Below, piece after piece: positions 8,269 to 17,440 of a stretch of 64,000 bases of DNA. Source of the stretch: an uncultured Eubacteriales bacterium (GTDB lineage Bacteria; Bacillota; Clostridia; Oscillospirales; Acutalibacteraceae); NCBI GenBank assembly GCA_934476085.1, contig CAKSNE010000007.1, forward strand, positions 1-64,000. Reading direction: 5' to 3'. The notes beneath the pieces were generated by a model that saw only the letters and a program-made list of their open reading frames with translations, made no database searches and was not told where the DNA came from. Within the stretch, counting starts at the first letter, position 1; each line of letters starts with the position of its first letter. The translations under genes and the position numbers were made by a program.

Positions 8269-9273
8269 TTAAAATTTAAAGTCATTAATTAAATGATTAT
8301 AAAGCTTTTCAAACATCATTTTATGATCATTTAAATTAGGGTGCCAATCTCCGCCTAATTGGTTACTGCTTATATCAGCATATAATGTAATATCTTTATA
8401 ATCTTTAAGTACATTTTTATAACAATTAGTAAGAAGTTTAAAATCTTCACAAGTGTTATCGTGACCGAGAGCAATAATGATTTTACAATTCGGTATCTTT
8501 TCTCTGATACCATTAAGCATTTTTTTAGCGTTTTTTTCAAAAAGTGCTTCATCAAACCTTGCACCTTCGACAGATCTTAAATAAGTAATATCGTTAGTTC
8601 CGAGATTAATAAAAACATATTGCGGTTGATAAGAAAAATCCCATTTTACATTTAAAGAAGGTACTGCCATATCCCAATACTTATCTATCACGCCGTCTAA
8701 TCTTCCTCCACAGTCGGTTGCAACACCTTGACCTGATGAAGAAATTGCCGACATTTCAGCACCTAATTTTTCACAAAGTAAAACACACCATGTTTTGTAA
8801 CCGTTTTCTAAAAATTCAAATGGATCAGGCGAGTTTCTTGTTGTACATAAATTTCCGTAACCACAGGTAAGCGAGTCACCGTAAAACTCAAATTTAAGAG
8901 CTTTTTCTTGAGGTTTTTCTAAAAATTCACCGTCAAAAATAACAGAGCTTATCTCATATCTTCCATGGTTATATTCAATAAGTTTAACAATTTTTATAAT
9001 ATGCTCGCCATTCAAATTTTCAGCTACGGTTATATTTTGAATGCCTTTTACCGTAGGAATATGATACATATTATCAAAATCATTATCAATAACAACACCT
9101 ATTAAACCGTATTCTGAAAAAATCTCTGTTTCTAATTTTAAATCGCTGTTGTTAAATCTAGCTTTGAACTCAAAGCCCGAAGCGGTAAAATCAAGGCATA
9201 ATCTTTCGTTTACAAAAGCAGTTCTGCCTTTAAAGTTGAAGTATTCTTTATTTTCAAAAATCTTATAATCCAT
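8269..9273 (-). CDS. CE2-type SGNH carbohydrate esterase, cytosolic
   Basis: 334 residues from ATG 9273, with GGAG 6 nt upstream; a TTG four codons earlier is a weaker start. An N-terminal beta-sandwich (about 1-125) precedes an SGNH hydrolase domain with block I FYGDSLTCGYG, block III INLGTND and a late DWHPN motif carrying the catalytic His. This two-domain layout is that of carbohydrate esterase family 2 acetyl esterases. No signal peptide is present, so it should act inside the cell on imported acetylated sugars. It begins 1 nt after the stop of the secreted transglutaminase gene, which implies coupling. The exact substrate is unknown. Confidence 0.82.
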   Translation of the reverse strand: MDYKIFENKEYFNFKGRTAFVNERLCLDFTASGFEFKARFNNSDLKLETEIFSEYGLIGVVIDNDFDNMYHIPTVKGIQNITVAENLNGEHIIKIVKLIEYNHGRYEISSVIFDGEFLEKPQEKALKFEFYGDSLTCGYGNLCTTRNSPDPFEFLENGYKTWCVLLCEKLGAEMSAISSSGQGVATDCGGRLDGVIDKYWDMAVPSLNVKWDFSYQPQYVFINLGTNDITYLRSVEGARFDEALFEKNAKKMLNGIREKIPNCKIIIALGHDNTCEDFKLLTNCYKNVLKDYKDITLYADISSNQLGGDWHPNLNDHKMMFEKLYNHLINDFKF

Positions 9274-9274
9274 T

Positions 9275-10777
9275 TTATTCTCCAAATGTAATATCGTAAT
9301 TTGCTAATTTTTTTGCCATTAATAAAACATCTTTTAAATTAATATAATAATCTTCATTTACATCAGCATTAAATTGATTAAAGTCATTATCATAATAAAC
9401 TAAATGTTGTTTAATAGCTAATAAATCTGCTATATCAAATTCGCCTGAATTATCAACATCACCGTAAACTAACTTTTGATTAGGAATAGTAATGTTTGCA
9501 GTTTTATCAGCAATTTTATAGCTTTTTCCGTCTTTAACATTAGCAACATCATAAGAAATTTTGTTACCATCAATGTTAAATCCGGCAATAAAACCTTTGT
9601 CGTTATAACTATAAACTTTTGAAACATTTTTATTTGATAAATCGTAAGCGTAAATGCCGTCTGCTAAATTCATAAATAAAAAGTAGTCTTTGTAATTATA
9701 AGATAATAATGCGTTGTTTGAACTCCAGTTGTATTTGCTGTCATCACCTGTAAAAATGCTGTTGTTAATAGTATATAAAACAGTTTCAGATGCAGTTGCC
9801 GGGTTTCTTTTTATAAGCTTTGAATCTTTAATGTAATACTGAAATCCTTTAATATAATAAATATTAGAATTTACATCATTCCAATAGTAATTATTAAAAG
9901 TACTGCTGTCAATCGCATTTTTTGTTTTGATCCAACCGTAGTGGTCTAATTTTAACATTTGAGAATCGCTTTTCATAAAGTAGTTATGCGAAACGAAACC
10001 TTTAACATCTAAAAAATCACTTGAAGCATAGTCTAAATTTGCATTGAAAATACTATCGTCCCAAGTAATATCAAGATGATAATATCCATTATTTAATTTA
10101 ACTAAATTCCAAGCGTGAACCATTTGCTCACTTGAAGCTAAAACAGAATCAATACCTACTCTTTTGCATAAAAGGATAAATGCATCGGACATTCCTTGAC
10201 AAACAGATAGGTTTTTTACAAGAGTACCGTAAGCGGTAAAAGAGTAATCATCAACCGTTTCTACATCGCCTGATACACCGTCAGGATCATAAGCATTATG
10301 AGAAGAAATATAATCATGGAAAAAGACAATTTTATCTTCATCATTTGAAATACCGTTCATTTTTGATATAATGCTTTCAACTGCATTGTTAAGCTCGGCA
10401 CGTTGTGCGTCTAAAACATCATTTGAGTAACGATATCCTAAAGTTATATCTGAAACATAATATCCATCAATAGATGAATAAATTATTTTGTCAAAATCAA
10501 GATAAAAATATTCAGGATAAAGGTCGCAAATATAATTTAAAATATCGTTAAAATCATTAAGATTAATCTTATATTTACTGATATCAACGGCATTATCATA
10601 TTTATCCCATGCAGAAGTAAGTGTGCTCTCAAGCCCTTTGTCATATTTAGGCGCACTTAAATAGTATTGTCTTTTAAAGCTTGATACTATTTTAGTTTCA
10701 GCATTTGCAAAAACACCTGTTGAAGCAACAATAACTAATATTAGCACCGTGCAAACAATATTTTTAAATAATTTCAT
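9275..10777 (-). CDS. Secreted transglutaminase-like protein with C-terminal dockerin
   Basis: 500 residues. A signal peptide (residues 1-26, ANA cleavage) is followed by a transglutaminase-like domain at about 130-245 with a full Cys-His-Asp triad: Cys193 in SVCQGMS, His221 in HAWN and Asp236 in LDITWDD. A beta-propeller-like or unknown region spans about 270-425, and a type I dockerin sits at about 433-495 (DVDNSGEFDIADLL and DVNEDYYINLKDVL). Bacterial members of this superfamily are often peptidases or amidases rather than crosslinkers. The dockerin suggests assembly on a cohesin-bearing scaffold. It lies between the shikimate-kinase-like gene (18 nt) and the esterase (1 nt). Confidence 0.85.
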   Translation of the reverse strand: MKLFKNIVCTVLILVIVASTGVFANAETKIVSSFKRQYYLSAPKYDKGLESTLTSAWDKYDNAVDISKYKINLNDFNDILNYICDLYPEYFYLDFDKIIYSSIDGYYVSDITLGYRYSNDVLDAQRAELNNAVESIISKMNGISNDEDKIVFFHDYISSHNAYDPDGVSGDVETVDDYSFTAYGTLVKNLSVCQGMSDAFILLCKRVGIDSVLASSEQMVHAWNLVKLNNGYYHLDITWDDSIFNANLDYASSDFLDVKGFVSHNYFMKSDSQMLKLDHYGWIKTKNAIDSSTFNNYYWNDVNSNIYYIKGFQYYIKDSKLIKRNPATASETVLYTINNSIFTGDDSKYNWSSNNALLSYNYKDYFLFMNLADGIYAYDLSNKNVSKVYSYNDKGFIAGFNIDGNKISYDVANVKDGKSYKIADKTANITIPNQKLVYGDVDNSGEFDIADLLAIKQHLVYYDNDFNQFNADVNEDYYINLKDVLLMAKKLANYDITFGE

Positions 10778-10795
10778 ACATTATACCTCCGAATT

Positions 10796-11308
10796 TCAAG
10801 AATGTTTATTTGAATAAGCATTAATTGCTTTAATAATTGATTTAACAGTATTGTCTATAGTGTTTTTGTTACAATCAATAGTAATATCAGCGTATTTTTT
10901 ATATAAAATCGCTCTTTCGTTATACATATCTTTTGGAGTATAGCCGTCTTTTAATAAAACGCCTCTTGCCTTAAAATTTTTAATTCTTTTCATCATATTT
11001 TTATAGCTTAATTCCAGGTAAACTACAATTCCGTCTTCTTTTAATTTTTTCATAGCGTCATCATAATAAACCATGCTACCGCCTGTTGCGATAATGCAGT
11101 TTTTTGTATAAAGGGTTAAAACAGAGTTTCTTTCAGCTTCGGCAAAACCATCATTACCTTTAGTTGCAATTATTTCTGATAATTTCATACCTTCATTTTG
11201 CTGAATAAGCAGGTCAGTATCTAAAAATGATTTACAAAGTGCCTTCGCCACTAACACACCGCAGGTGCTTTTTCCGCAACCGGGCATACCGATTAAAATA
11301 ACATTCAT
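10796..11308 (-). CDS. Shikimate-kinase-like P-loop kinase
   Basis: 170 residues, the family's usual length. Walker A is GMPGCGKST (7-15), followed by DTD (30-32), the GG pair at 76-77 and ARG with Arg115. It would phosphorylate shikimate with ATP in aromatic amino-acid synthesis. The conserved F-R-x-x-E substrate motif reads F55-A56-E57-A58-E59, so the shikimate-binding Arg (Arg58 of E. coli AroK) appears to be Ala. That makes the assignment less certain; a related small-molecule kinase is possible. First gene of the minus-strand operon, with secreted enzymes downstream rather than other aro genes. Confidence 0.72.
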   Translation of the reverse strand: MNVILIGMPGCGKSTCGVLVAKALCKSFLDTDLLIQQNEGMKLSEIIATKGNDGFAEAERNSVLTLYTKNCIIATGGSMVYYDDAMKKLKEDGIVVYLELSYKNMMKRIKNFKARGVLLKDGYTPKDMYNERAILYKKYADITIDCNKNTIDNTVKSIIKAINAYSNKHS

Positions 11309-11339
11309 CTTTTTCTCCGATTTTTAAATTTTATTATTA

Positions 11340-11368
11340 ATTTTATCATATAACAAACGTTTTTTCAA
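11340..11368 (-). promoter_or_regulatory. Promoter of the shikimate-kinase-like operon
   Basis: On the minus strand, TTGAAA (11363-11368), 17-nt spacer, TAAAAT (11340-11345), about 30 nt before the start codon. Confidence 0.55.
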
Positions 11369-11427
11369 TAATTTATTGTTTTTCAAGCAACTAATTGTAA
11401 ATTTAAGAAATATAATTAAAATTTATG

Positions 11428-11456
11428 TTTACTTTTTATAAAAAATGATGTATAAT
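11428..11456 (+). promoter_or_regulatory. Promoter of the lipoprotein gene
   Basis: TTTACT (11428-11433), 17-nt spacer, TATAAT (11451-11456), about 58 nt before the ATG. Confidence 0.65.
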
Positions 11457-11514
11457 TGTTTAGTAATTTGTCATTTGACTTAAATTCTTTTATATAATGA
11501 AAAGGAGATAATTT

Positions 11515-12786
11515 ATGAAAGCAAAAAGAATTTTGGCTTTTGCATTAATGGTTGTTTTGGTAATCGGCTGTTTTGCATCATGCCGTACAAAAGATGAAAA
11601 CGCTTATGTATTTAGCTATAAGGGTAAGAATGTTGAGATTAGAACAGGTCTTTATATGTGTTTCCTTATTGATGCTGAAGTATCTTTCCAAAATGATGCT
11701 GTTGCAGAAGCACAAAAAAGCTCTAAAAAATATGATGATTATAAAGATCTAAAACTTGATGATAAAGATTACGATACTTGGGTAAAAGATAAAGCAAAAT
11801 CCGAGGCTCAAAAATATGCTTTTGCTGAAATTCAATTTGACCGTTTAGGCTATACTTTAAGCGATCAAGAACAACAGTATATTGATGCTTATGCTGAGCA
11901 ACAATGGTATGGTTCAGATAATTCTCAGGGTATTCAAGAAGTATATGAAACAAATGGTATTTCTTTAAATACATTTAAAAAATACTTTGCAAATGTTTAT
12001 TATAAACAGGATAGTGTTTATAGCTATTATGTAGCAGACGCTTCGGTTGAAGAAGAAACAACTACTGCTGTTACAACAACCGGCAAAAACGGTGAAACAG
12101 AAACTGTTGCTACAACTAAAAAAGTTGATAGCGAGCTTAAAAATCTAAAAGGTTCTTTAAGACCGGCCGATGATAAGATAGTAACTGCTTTAGATAAGAA
12201 CTTTGTTTTAGCTGATGTTATTGAATTTGGTTTAACTGACAGTAAAGGAAATGCCGTTGATGATGATACAAAAGACGGCTATATGAAACTTTTAAAAGAT
12301 TATAAAAAACAGCTTGAAAAAGGTACAGATTTTGCAACTGTTTATGCTACTTATCAGCAACAATCAGGTAAATCTACCGATAGCTCTTCTTCACAATCAG
12401 GTAAATCAAATTATGAAAAAATCATTAAAAGTTCTGATGCAAATACCGCAACAGGAAACGGTGATGAAGCAGATGAAAACTTTAATGATATTTACAAAAT
12501 GAAAGTAAATGATATTAAAATTTTTGAAAACGATGATTGCTATAAATTAGTTGTTCGCAAAAATATCTTAAAAGATAAGAATTCCAGCGGTACTGCTTAT
12601 AAAGACAGCTATACAGATTATGCTATTAGAGTTTTAGTTGAAGATAAATATGATAAAGACGTTGTTGAAAAAGCAATTGATGAAATGAAAGTTGATGCTA
12701 ATAATTCAGCAATTAAATATTATAAACCTGATAAAATTGATTATCTTCAAGATACAACAACAGCAACAACCGCTGCAAATCAATAA
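11515..12786 (+). CDS. PrsA/SurA-like lipoprotein
   Basis: 423 residues with AAGGAG before ATG 11515. The N-terminal lipoprotein signal ends CFASC, giving lipid-Cys23. Residues 30-175 are helical and resemble the N-terminal chaperone part of SurA/PrsA foldases. A Thr-rich linker (about 182-205) follows, then a charged region up to 423 with a Ser/Gln-rich loop near 280-300. I see no clear parvulin active-site block, so prolyl-isomerase activity is doubtful. It would sit on the outer face of the membrane and help fold exported proteins. The gene is monocistronic, with promoter and terminator visible. Confidence 0.65.
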   Translation: MKAKRILAFALMVVLVIGCFASCRTKDENAYVFSYKGKNVEIRTGLYMCFLIDAEVSFQNDAVAEAQKSSKKYDDYKDLKLDDKDYDTWVKDKAKSEAQKYAFAEIQFDRLGYTLSDQEQQYIDAYAEQQWYGSDNSQGIQEVYETNGISLNTFKKYFANVYYKQDSVYSYYVADASVEEETTTAVTTTGKNGETETVATTKKVDSELKNLKGSLRPADDKIVTALDKNFVLADVIEFGLTDSKGNAVDDDTKDGYMKLLKDYKKQLEKGTDFATVYATYQQQSGKSTDSSSSQSGKSNYEKIIKSSDANTATGNGDEADENFNDIYKMKVNDIKIFENDDCYKLVVRKNILKDKNSSGTAYKDSYTDYAIRVLVEDKYDKDVVEKAIDEMKVDANNSAIKYYKPDKIDYLQDTTTATTAANQ

Positions 12787-12799
12787 TTATAAAAAATAA

Positions 12800-12834
12800 A
12801 ATGAGTAGTTTCTAAATGAAGCTACTCATTTTTT
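12800..12834 (+). terminator. Intrinsic terminator of lipoprotein gene
   Basis: AATGAGTAG / CTACTCATT stem with TTTTTT. Confidence 0.85.
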
Positions 12835-12843
12835 AGTTTTATA

Positions 12844-12870
12844 TAAAAAACCGCCTTTGTTTAGGCGGTT
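12844..12870 (-). terminator. Intrinsic terminator of the S1-protein unit
   Basis: AACCGCC / GGCGGTT stem; read on the minus strand it is followed by TTTTTTATA. Confidence 0.85.
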
Positions 12871-12883
12871 AGTAGTTGGTTTA

Positions 12884-13801
12884 TTAAAAAACGCTTTTAA
12901 TAACTTTTTCGGATTGCTCAGGGGAGTATTGCCAATTGTCAATATGCTCGCCTTCAAAAAAGTATTTTTCATCGGCTTTTTTGTTATCATTATCAAAAGA
13001 ATCAATTATTATTAATTTAATTTTCATTTTTTCCGGTATAATGCTCTTTATGTAGACGCTGGCATTTTGTGACGGAAAAACATTGTCTTTTGGTTCGGCA
13101 AGCCCTGCTAAATTAGGCATTAATTCAACAAAAACACCGTAATCTTCAACAGAACGAATAATACCCGAAACAGTTTCGCCCGGTGCAAACAACGCAGCGT
13201 TTTCTTCCCAAGAGCCGAGTAATTCTTTTTGTGAAAGGGTAAAGCGGTCGTTTTCAATTGATTTTATTACCGCTTTAATTCGGTCGCCAGGAGTAAATCT
13301 GTCTTTTGGATGAGAAATTCTTGAAACTGAAATTGAATCAATAGGCAAAAGCGACGGAATACCGCAAGCAATGTCGCAAAAAGCACCGAATGGCTCTAAA
13401 TGAGTGATTGCGGCGTCGATAACATCACCGCATTCAAGCGTTGATAAATATTCTGCCTTTGCTTTTTCCTGAGCCTTTTTTCTTGATAAATAGATTAGCG
13501 GTTTGCCGTTTTCTTCTGAAATTTCGGTTATCAAAAAGCAAACAGGTTTTCCTACCTTTGATATTATTGCAATATCTCTTACCGAGCCGTCGGAAATGCC
13601 TATTGCACCTTCATCTCGTAAAATTATGCCTTTAATACCGTTTAAATCAATTATTAAATTATGCTCGGAGTCACACATAATTGCTCTTGCTTCAATAATC
13701 TTTTCATCTTTAAAAGCAGATTCAAGTGAAGTAAGATTTTTTAATAATTCTTTATTGTCTTTTGTTTCAAAAAAGTAGCCTTCTGGAAAATATTTTTTCA
13801 T
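12884..13801 (-). CDS. S1 RNA-binding-domain protein
   Basis: 305 residues, with AAAGGAAGGAAT before the ATG. Two S1 (OB-fold) domains are visible: one at about 127-200 (LECGDVIDAAITHLEPFGAF) and one at about 208-275 (GETVSGIIRSVEDYGVFVEL). The N-terminal 120 residues form a separate domain with strands resembling a degenerate S1 or S1-associated fold. It is much shorter than ribosomal protein S1 of Gram-negatives and is a typical Clostridia S1-like protein. It probably binds RNA in the cytosol. It follows the small gene at 13861-14205 by 59 nt and may be cotranscribed with it. Confidence 0.8.
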   Translation of the reverse strand: MKKYFPEGYFFETKDNKELLKNLTSLESAFKDEKIIEARAIMCDSEHNLIIDLNGIKGIILRDEGAIGISDGSVRDIAIISKVGKPVCFLITEISEENGKPLIYLSRKKAQEKAKAEYLSTLECGDVIDAAITHLEPFGAFCDIACGIPSLLPIDSISVSRISHPKDRFTPGDRIKAVIKSIENDRFTLSQKELLGSWEENAALFAPGETVSGIIRSVEDYGVFVELMPNLAGLAEPKDNVFPSQNASVYIKSIIPEKMKIKLIIIDSFDNDNKKADEKYFFEGEHIDNWQYSPEQSEKVIKSVF

Positions 13802-13860
13802 TATTTATATTCCTTCCTTTCTTTTGGCTTATATCCCAATTATATGATTAATCTTTTAAT

Positions 13861-14205
13861 TTAATGACTTGACTTTATTCTGTATCCGCTGAATTTTCTT
13901 AAAATCCCTTTAGCTAACTGTTCGTTTTTGTCATCAGTTAAAAATCCTAATTTCACTTCTTTTCTTTCTTTAGTTTCTGAAATATCGCTATACAAAGGCC
14001 CGCCGTCTGTTATATGCGGTTTGCCGTCAAGATAATCGGAAAAGTCGGGCGTAATTCTTGCCATTATCGGATAATTAACAGGCAGAGAATTATCAAACTT
14101 GACTTCTTTTATAAGCACATTTTTAATTGTCATATTCTTTTTTAGTTCGTATAAAGCAAAATCAAGTAATGTTGCGTCTTGAAAACACACTGTTATAAAA
14201 ACCAT
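13861..14205 (-). CDS. Hypothetical 114-residue protein
   Basis: The start at 14205 has GGAGCG 8 nt upstream. The protein is mixed alpha/beta and soluble, beginning MVFITVCFQDATLLDFALYE, with no signal peptide and a basic C-terminus. I do not recognise the family. The position upstream of the S1-domain gene on the same strand suggests a shared transcript. Confidence 0.6.
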   Translation of the reverse strand: MVFITVCFQDATLLDFALYELKKNMTIKNVLIKEVKFDNSLPVNYPIMARITPDFSDYLDGKPHITDGGPLYSDISETKERKEVKLGFLTDDKNEQLAKGILRKFSGYRIKSSH

Positions 14206-14308
14206 CTTATTTTCGCTCCTTTTAATAATCTATCATTATTGTTTCAATTTTTTTGTCGGAATTTCTTGTTAAATTTTTGATATTTTAAAAAATTTACATT
14301 ATTAAAAG

Positions 14309-14337
14309 TTTACATTTCAAAAAAAGTGTGATATAAT
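14309..14337 (+). promoter_or_regulatory. Promoter of the FtsW-PBP operon
   Basis: TTTACA (14309-14314), 17-nt spacer, TATAAT (14332-14337), about 50 nt before the TTG start. Confidence 0.7.
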
Positions 14338-14386
14338 CTAATTTGAGTTGCTATGTAATTTTTTAAAGAAAAGGAAGTGAGCAAAA

Positions 14387-16057
14387 TTGACTGATATTTT
14401 AGAAACAATAGGCAATATTTTTATTTTTGCAGCCAGAATTATTTTGCCTGTTTTATGCTTTTTGCTCATTTTCGGTGTTATAAAAGATTTGCTTAAAAAG
14501 CGTGGTAAAACTACTTTGGCAAAACTTCTTACCGCTAACGGTCTTGAGTTTGATATTTGCTCGGTTGAAAGCATTATCGGCAGAAGCAAAATTTGCGATG
14601 TTGTTCTTAATATTCCCAGCATTTCCCGCCGTCATGCAGTAATTACTTATTCTGAAGATTACGGTTTTAAAATTTCAAGCGTTTACGGTACCGAAATTCT
14701 TGTAAACGGTACCGTTATAGATGAGTATGCTTATTTTAATTTCGGCGATATTATTGAAATCGGCGGATTACAGTTAAAGTTAGTTCCTGCTGAAGAAACT
14801 GATATTTATTCAAATAGCAAGCCTAAAAAAATCGGCGTTAGTTCTGCATTTTTGTTAACATTAATTCAGGGCATTATGTTTATTGAATTAATGATTCATT
14901 ATGCTGATTCGTTTAAACCTTATATTCCTATTTCATTTGGTATTTTGTTTGCTATTGAATGGGTTTATTTTCTTATTCACGGCTTTAAAGGCAATATTAA
15001 TATTGAAATTTTAGGCTTTTTCTTAACAACAATCGGTTTTGCCGTTGCCGCAAGTGCAACGCCTGATAATATGTTAAAACAGCTTATTACCGCTGTTCTT
15101 GGTATTGCAGCGTTTATTGTTTTACAGTTTGTTTATAAGAATATGGATTTTGTGATGAAATTGCGTTATTATGCAGGTGCGTTTGCAATTTTAATTTTAG
15201 GTTACAACCTTATTTTCGGCGTTAATTTAAACGGTGCGAAAAACTGGATTATGATTGGCAAATTCTCGTTTCAACCATCAGAGATTGTTAAGTTTTTGTT
15301 TATCTTTACAACCGCCGCAACTTTACAAAATCTTTTATCAAAAAGAAACTTGATTTTGTTTTTAGGCTTTTCTGCGGGTTGTATGGGTGCGCTTGTTTTA
15401 ATGCGAGATTTTGGTACTTGTGCTATTTTCTTTGTTACCGCTATGATTATTCTTTATATGCGTTCGGGCGATTTGAAAATCGTTTCCGCTATTGCCGGCG
15501 TTGTAGCAGTGGGTGCAGTTTTGGTAGCAAAATTCGTTCCTTATGTTCAAAGGCGTTTTGCAACTTACCGACATGTTTGGGAGTATGCCGGCGATAAAGG
15601 CTATCAACAAACAAGAACTATGATTGCAATTGCTTCAGGTGCTTTGCTTGGTGTTGGCGGTGGTGCAGGTAAATTAAAATATGTTCCGGCTTCTGATACC
15701 GACTTGGTTTTTGGTATGATTTGTGAAGAATGGGGTATGATTGTCGGCTTTTGTGCGGTTGCCTGTTTTATAATTTTTGCTATTTATTCATTTAAAAATG
15801 TAGCTTTTACTAATTCGGCTTACTTTGCAATTGCGGCTTGCTCTGCAGCGGGCTTGTGGTTGTTTCAAATATCACTTAATATTTTCGGCTCAACTGATTT
15901 GTTGCCGCTGACAGGTGTAACAATGCCGTTTATTTCAAATGGCGGTTCAAGTATGATTTCTTCCTGGTTGCTTTTGTCGTTTATAAAAGCACTTGGCAAA
16001 AATACTTTAAAAGAGCCTGCTTATTTTGATGGAAACGAGGAGGTAGACGCACAATGA
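14387..16057 (+). CDS. FHA domain fused to FtsW/RodA/SpoVE-family glycosyltransferase
   Basis: 556 residues from TTG 14387, with AAGGAAGTG upstream. One N-terminal helix (about 10-33) precedes an FHA phosphothreonine-binding domain (about 45-135; G65-R66-S67 and S80-x-x-H83 are the binding signatures). A SEDS polymerase domain of about ten helices follows, with the conserved late block beginning LLPLTGVTMPFISNGGSS. SEDS proteins polymerise lipid II into glycan strands together with a class B PBP, which is the next gene and overlaps by 4 nt (ATGA). The FHA fusion suggests recruitment or control by a Ser/Thr kinase. Confidence 0.9.
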   Translation: MTDILETIGNIFIFAARIILPVLCFLLIFGVIKDLLKKRGKTTLAKLLTANGLEFDICSVESIIGRSKICDVVLNIPSISRRHAVITYSEDYGFKISSVYGTEILVNGTVIDEYAYFNFGDIIEIGGLQLKLVPAEETDIYSNSKPKKIGVSSAFLLTLIQGIMFIELMIHYADSFKPYIPISFGILFAIEWVYFLIHGFKGNINIEILGFFLTTIGFAVAASATPDNMLKQLITAVLGIAAFIVLQFVYKNMDFVMKLRYYAGAFAILILGYNLIFGVNLNGAKNWIMIGKFSFQPSEIVKFLFIFTTAATLQNLLSKRNLILFLGFSAGCMGALVLMRDFGTCAIFFVTAMIILYMRSGDLKIVSAIAGVVAVGAVLVAKFVPYVQRRFATYRHVWEYAGDKGYQQTRTMIAIASGALLGVGGGAGKLKYVPASDTDLVFGMICEEWGMIVGFCAVACFIIFAIYSFKNVAFTNSAYFAIAACSAAGLWLFQISLNIFGSTDLLPLTGVTMPFISNGGSSMISSWLLLSFIKALGKNTLKEPAYFDGNEEVDAQ

Positions 16058-17427
16058 AACAAATAAAACTCCGAGCATTCATTATGATAATTTTATCTGC
16101 CTTGTTTATGGGCGGACTGGCTGTTTTGTGCCTTTTTTATGTTGTTGACGGTAGCGATTGGGCACTTTACCCGGCTAACCAGCACATTTATTCAAACGGA
16201 ACTATTATTCAGGCGGGCAAAATAACCGATAGAAACGATAAAATTTTAGCCCAAACCGTAAACGGCATTCGTGAGTATAATTCCGATAGAAGTATAAGAA
16301 TGGCAACGCTCCACGCAGTAGGTGATTTTAACGGTTTTATCAAAACAGGACTTCATTCTTCCTATATTGATAAATTAACAGGCTATAACAAATTAAACGG
16401 TACTTATAGCTATTCTAAAAAAGGTAATAATGTTAAAATAACTCTTGATTCTTCGGTTTGTGTAACCGCAGCCGAAGCACTCGGTTCTCGCTCGGGAACA
16501 GTAGGCGTTTATAACTATAAAACAGGCGAAGTTATTTGTATGGTGTCAACGCCGTCTTATGACCCAAATTCTAAAGATGATACTAAAAAAGCTAAAGACG
16601 GCGAGTATAAGGGCGTTTTTATAAACCGTTTTTTATCTAGTACATTTACACCCGGCTCTACTTTTAAATTGGTAACTACCGCTGCGTCTATTGATACTTT
16701 TCCTGACGCTTATGAAAGAAAGTATACTTGTAACGGCGGTGTTGAAATTGACGGCGAGTGGATTTCTTGCTTAGGTCATCATGGCACTCTGACACTAAAA
16801 GATGCATTAGCTAAATCCTGTAACGCTTATTTTTCACAATTAGCAGTTGACCTTGGCGGTGATGTTTTAACCGAATATGCTGAAAAAGCGGGATTTAATC
16901 AGTCTTTTTCTATGGACGGAATTTCTGCTAAAAAGTCATTTTTCGATGTAAGCGATGGCAAAGATATCGACTTTGCTTGGGCAGGAATGGGACAATATAC
17001 CGATATGATGAATCCGCTTCAATATTTGACTTTTATGGGTGCTATAGCAAATGGCGGTGTGCCTGAAAAACCTTATATGGTAAGCTCGGTAAAAACTCAA
17101 AGCGGTATTCCGCTTAAGTTTTCATTTGGCGGAACAGGCAGCAGAATGTTAAGCCAAGAAACTGCAGAAAAAATAACAAAATTAATGGAAAACAATGTTG
17201 CTCAAACTTATGGTAAATGGAGTTTTCCTGGACTTAATGTTTGTGCAAAATCAGGTACAGCAGAGGTTAAAGATGAAAGACCACACGCAGTATTTGTTGG
17301 CTTTAATAATGACGATGATTTACCGCTTGCATTTGTAGTTTTGGTTGAAAACAGCGGTTCGGGTGCTCATGTAGCCGGTCCTGTTGCAAACAAAGTTTTA
17401 CAAAAATGCAAAGAAGTTTTGAAATAA
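16054..17427 (+). CDS. Class B penicillin-binding protein (PbpA-like)
   Basis: 457 residues. A signal-anchor helix (about 8-31) and a reduced N-terminal pedestal precede a transpeptidase domain with S202-T-F-K205, S255-C-N257 and K399-S-G-T402. The large dimerisation domain of FtsI/PBP2 is shortened, as in the PbpA group of actinobacteria and Clostridia. It forms peptide crosslinks in peptidoglycan outside the membrane. The 4-nt overlap with the FHA-SEDS gene fits a dedicated polymerase-transpeptidase pair, perhaps for division or sporulation. Confidence 0.92.
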   Translation: MKQIKLRAFIMIILSALFMGGLAVLCLFYVVDGSDWALYPANQHIYSNGTIIQAGKITDRNDKILAQTVNGIREYNSDRSIRMATLHAVGDFNGFIKTGLHSSYIDKLTGYNKLNGTYSYSKKGNNVKITLDSSVCVTAAEALGSRSGTVGVYNYKTGEVICMVSTPSYDPNSKDDTKKAKDGEYKGVFINRFLSSTFTPGSTFKLVTTAASIDTFPDAYERKYTCNGGVEIDGEWISCLGHHGTLTLKDALAKSCNAYFSQLAVDLGGDVLTEYAEKAGFNQSFSMDGISAKKSFFDVSDGKDIDFAWAGMGQYTDMMNPLQYLTFMGAIANGGVPEKPYMVSSVKTQSGIPLKFSFGGTGSRMLSQETAEKITKLMENNVAQTYGKWSFPGLNVCAKSGTAEVKDERPHAVFVGFNNDDDLPLAFVVLVENSGSGAHVAGPVANKVLQKCKEVLK

Positions 17428-17440
17428 TTTAGGAGAAAAA

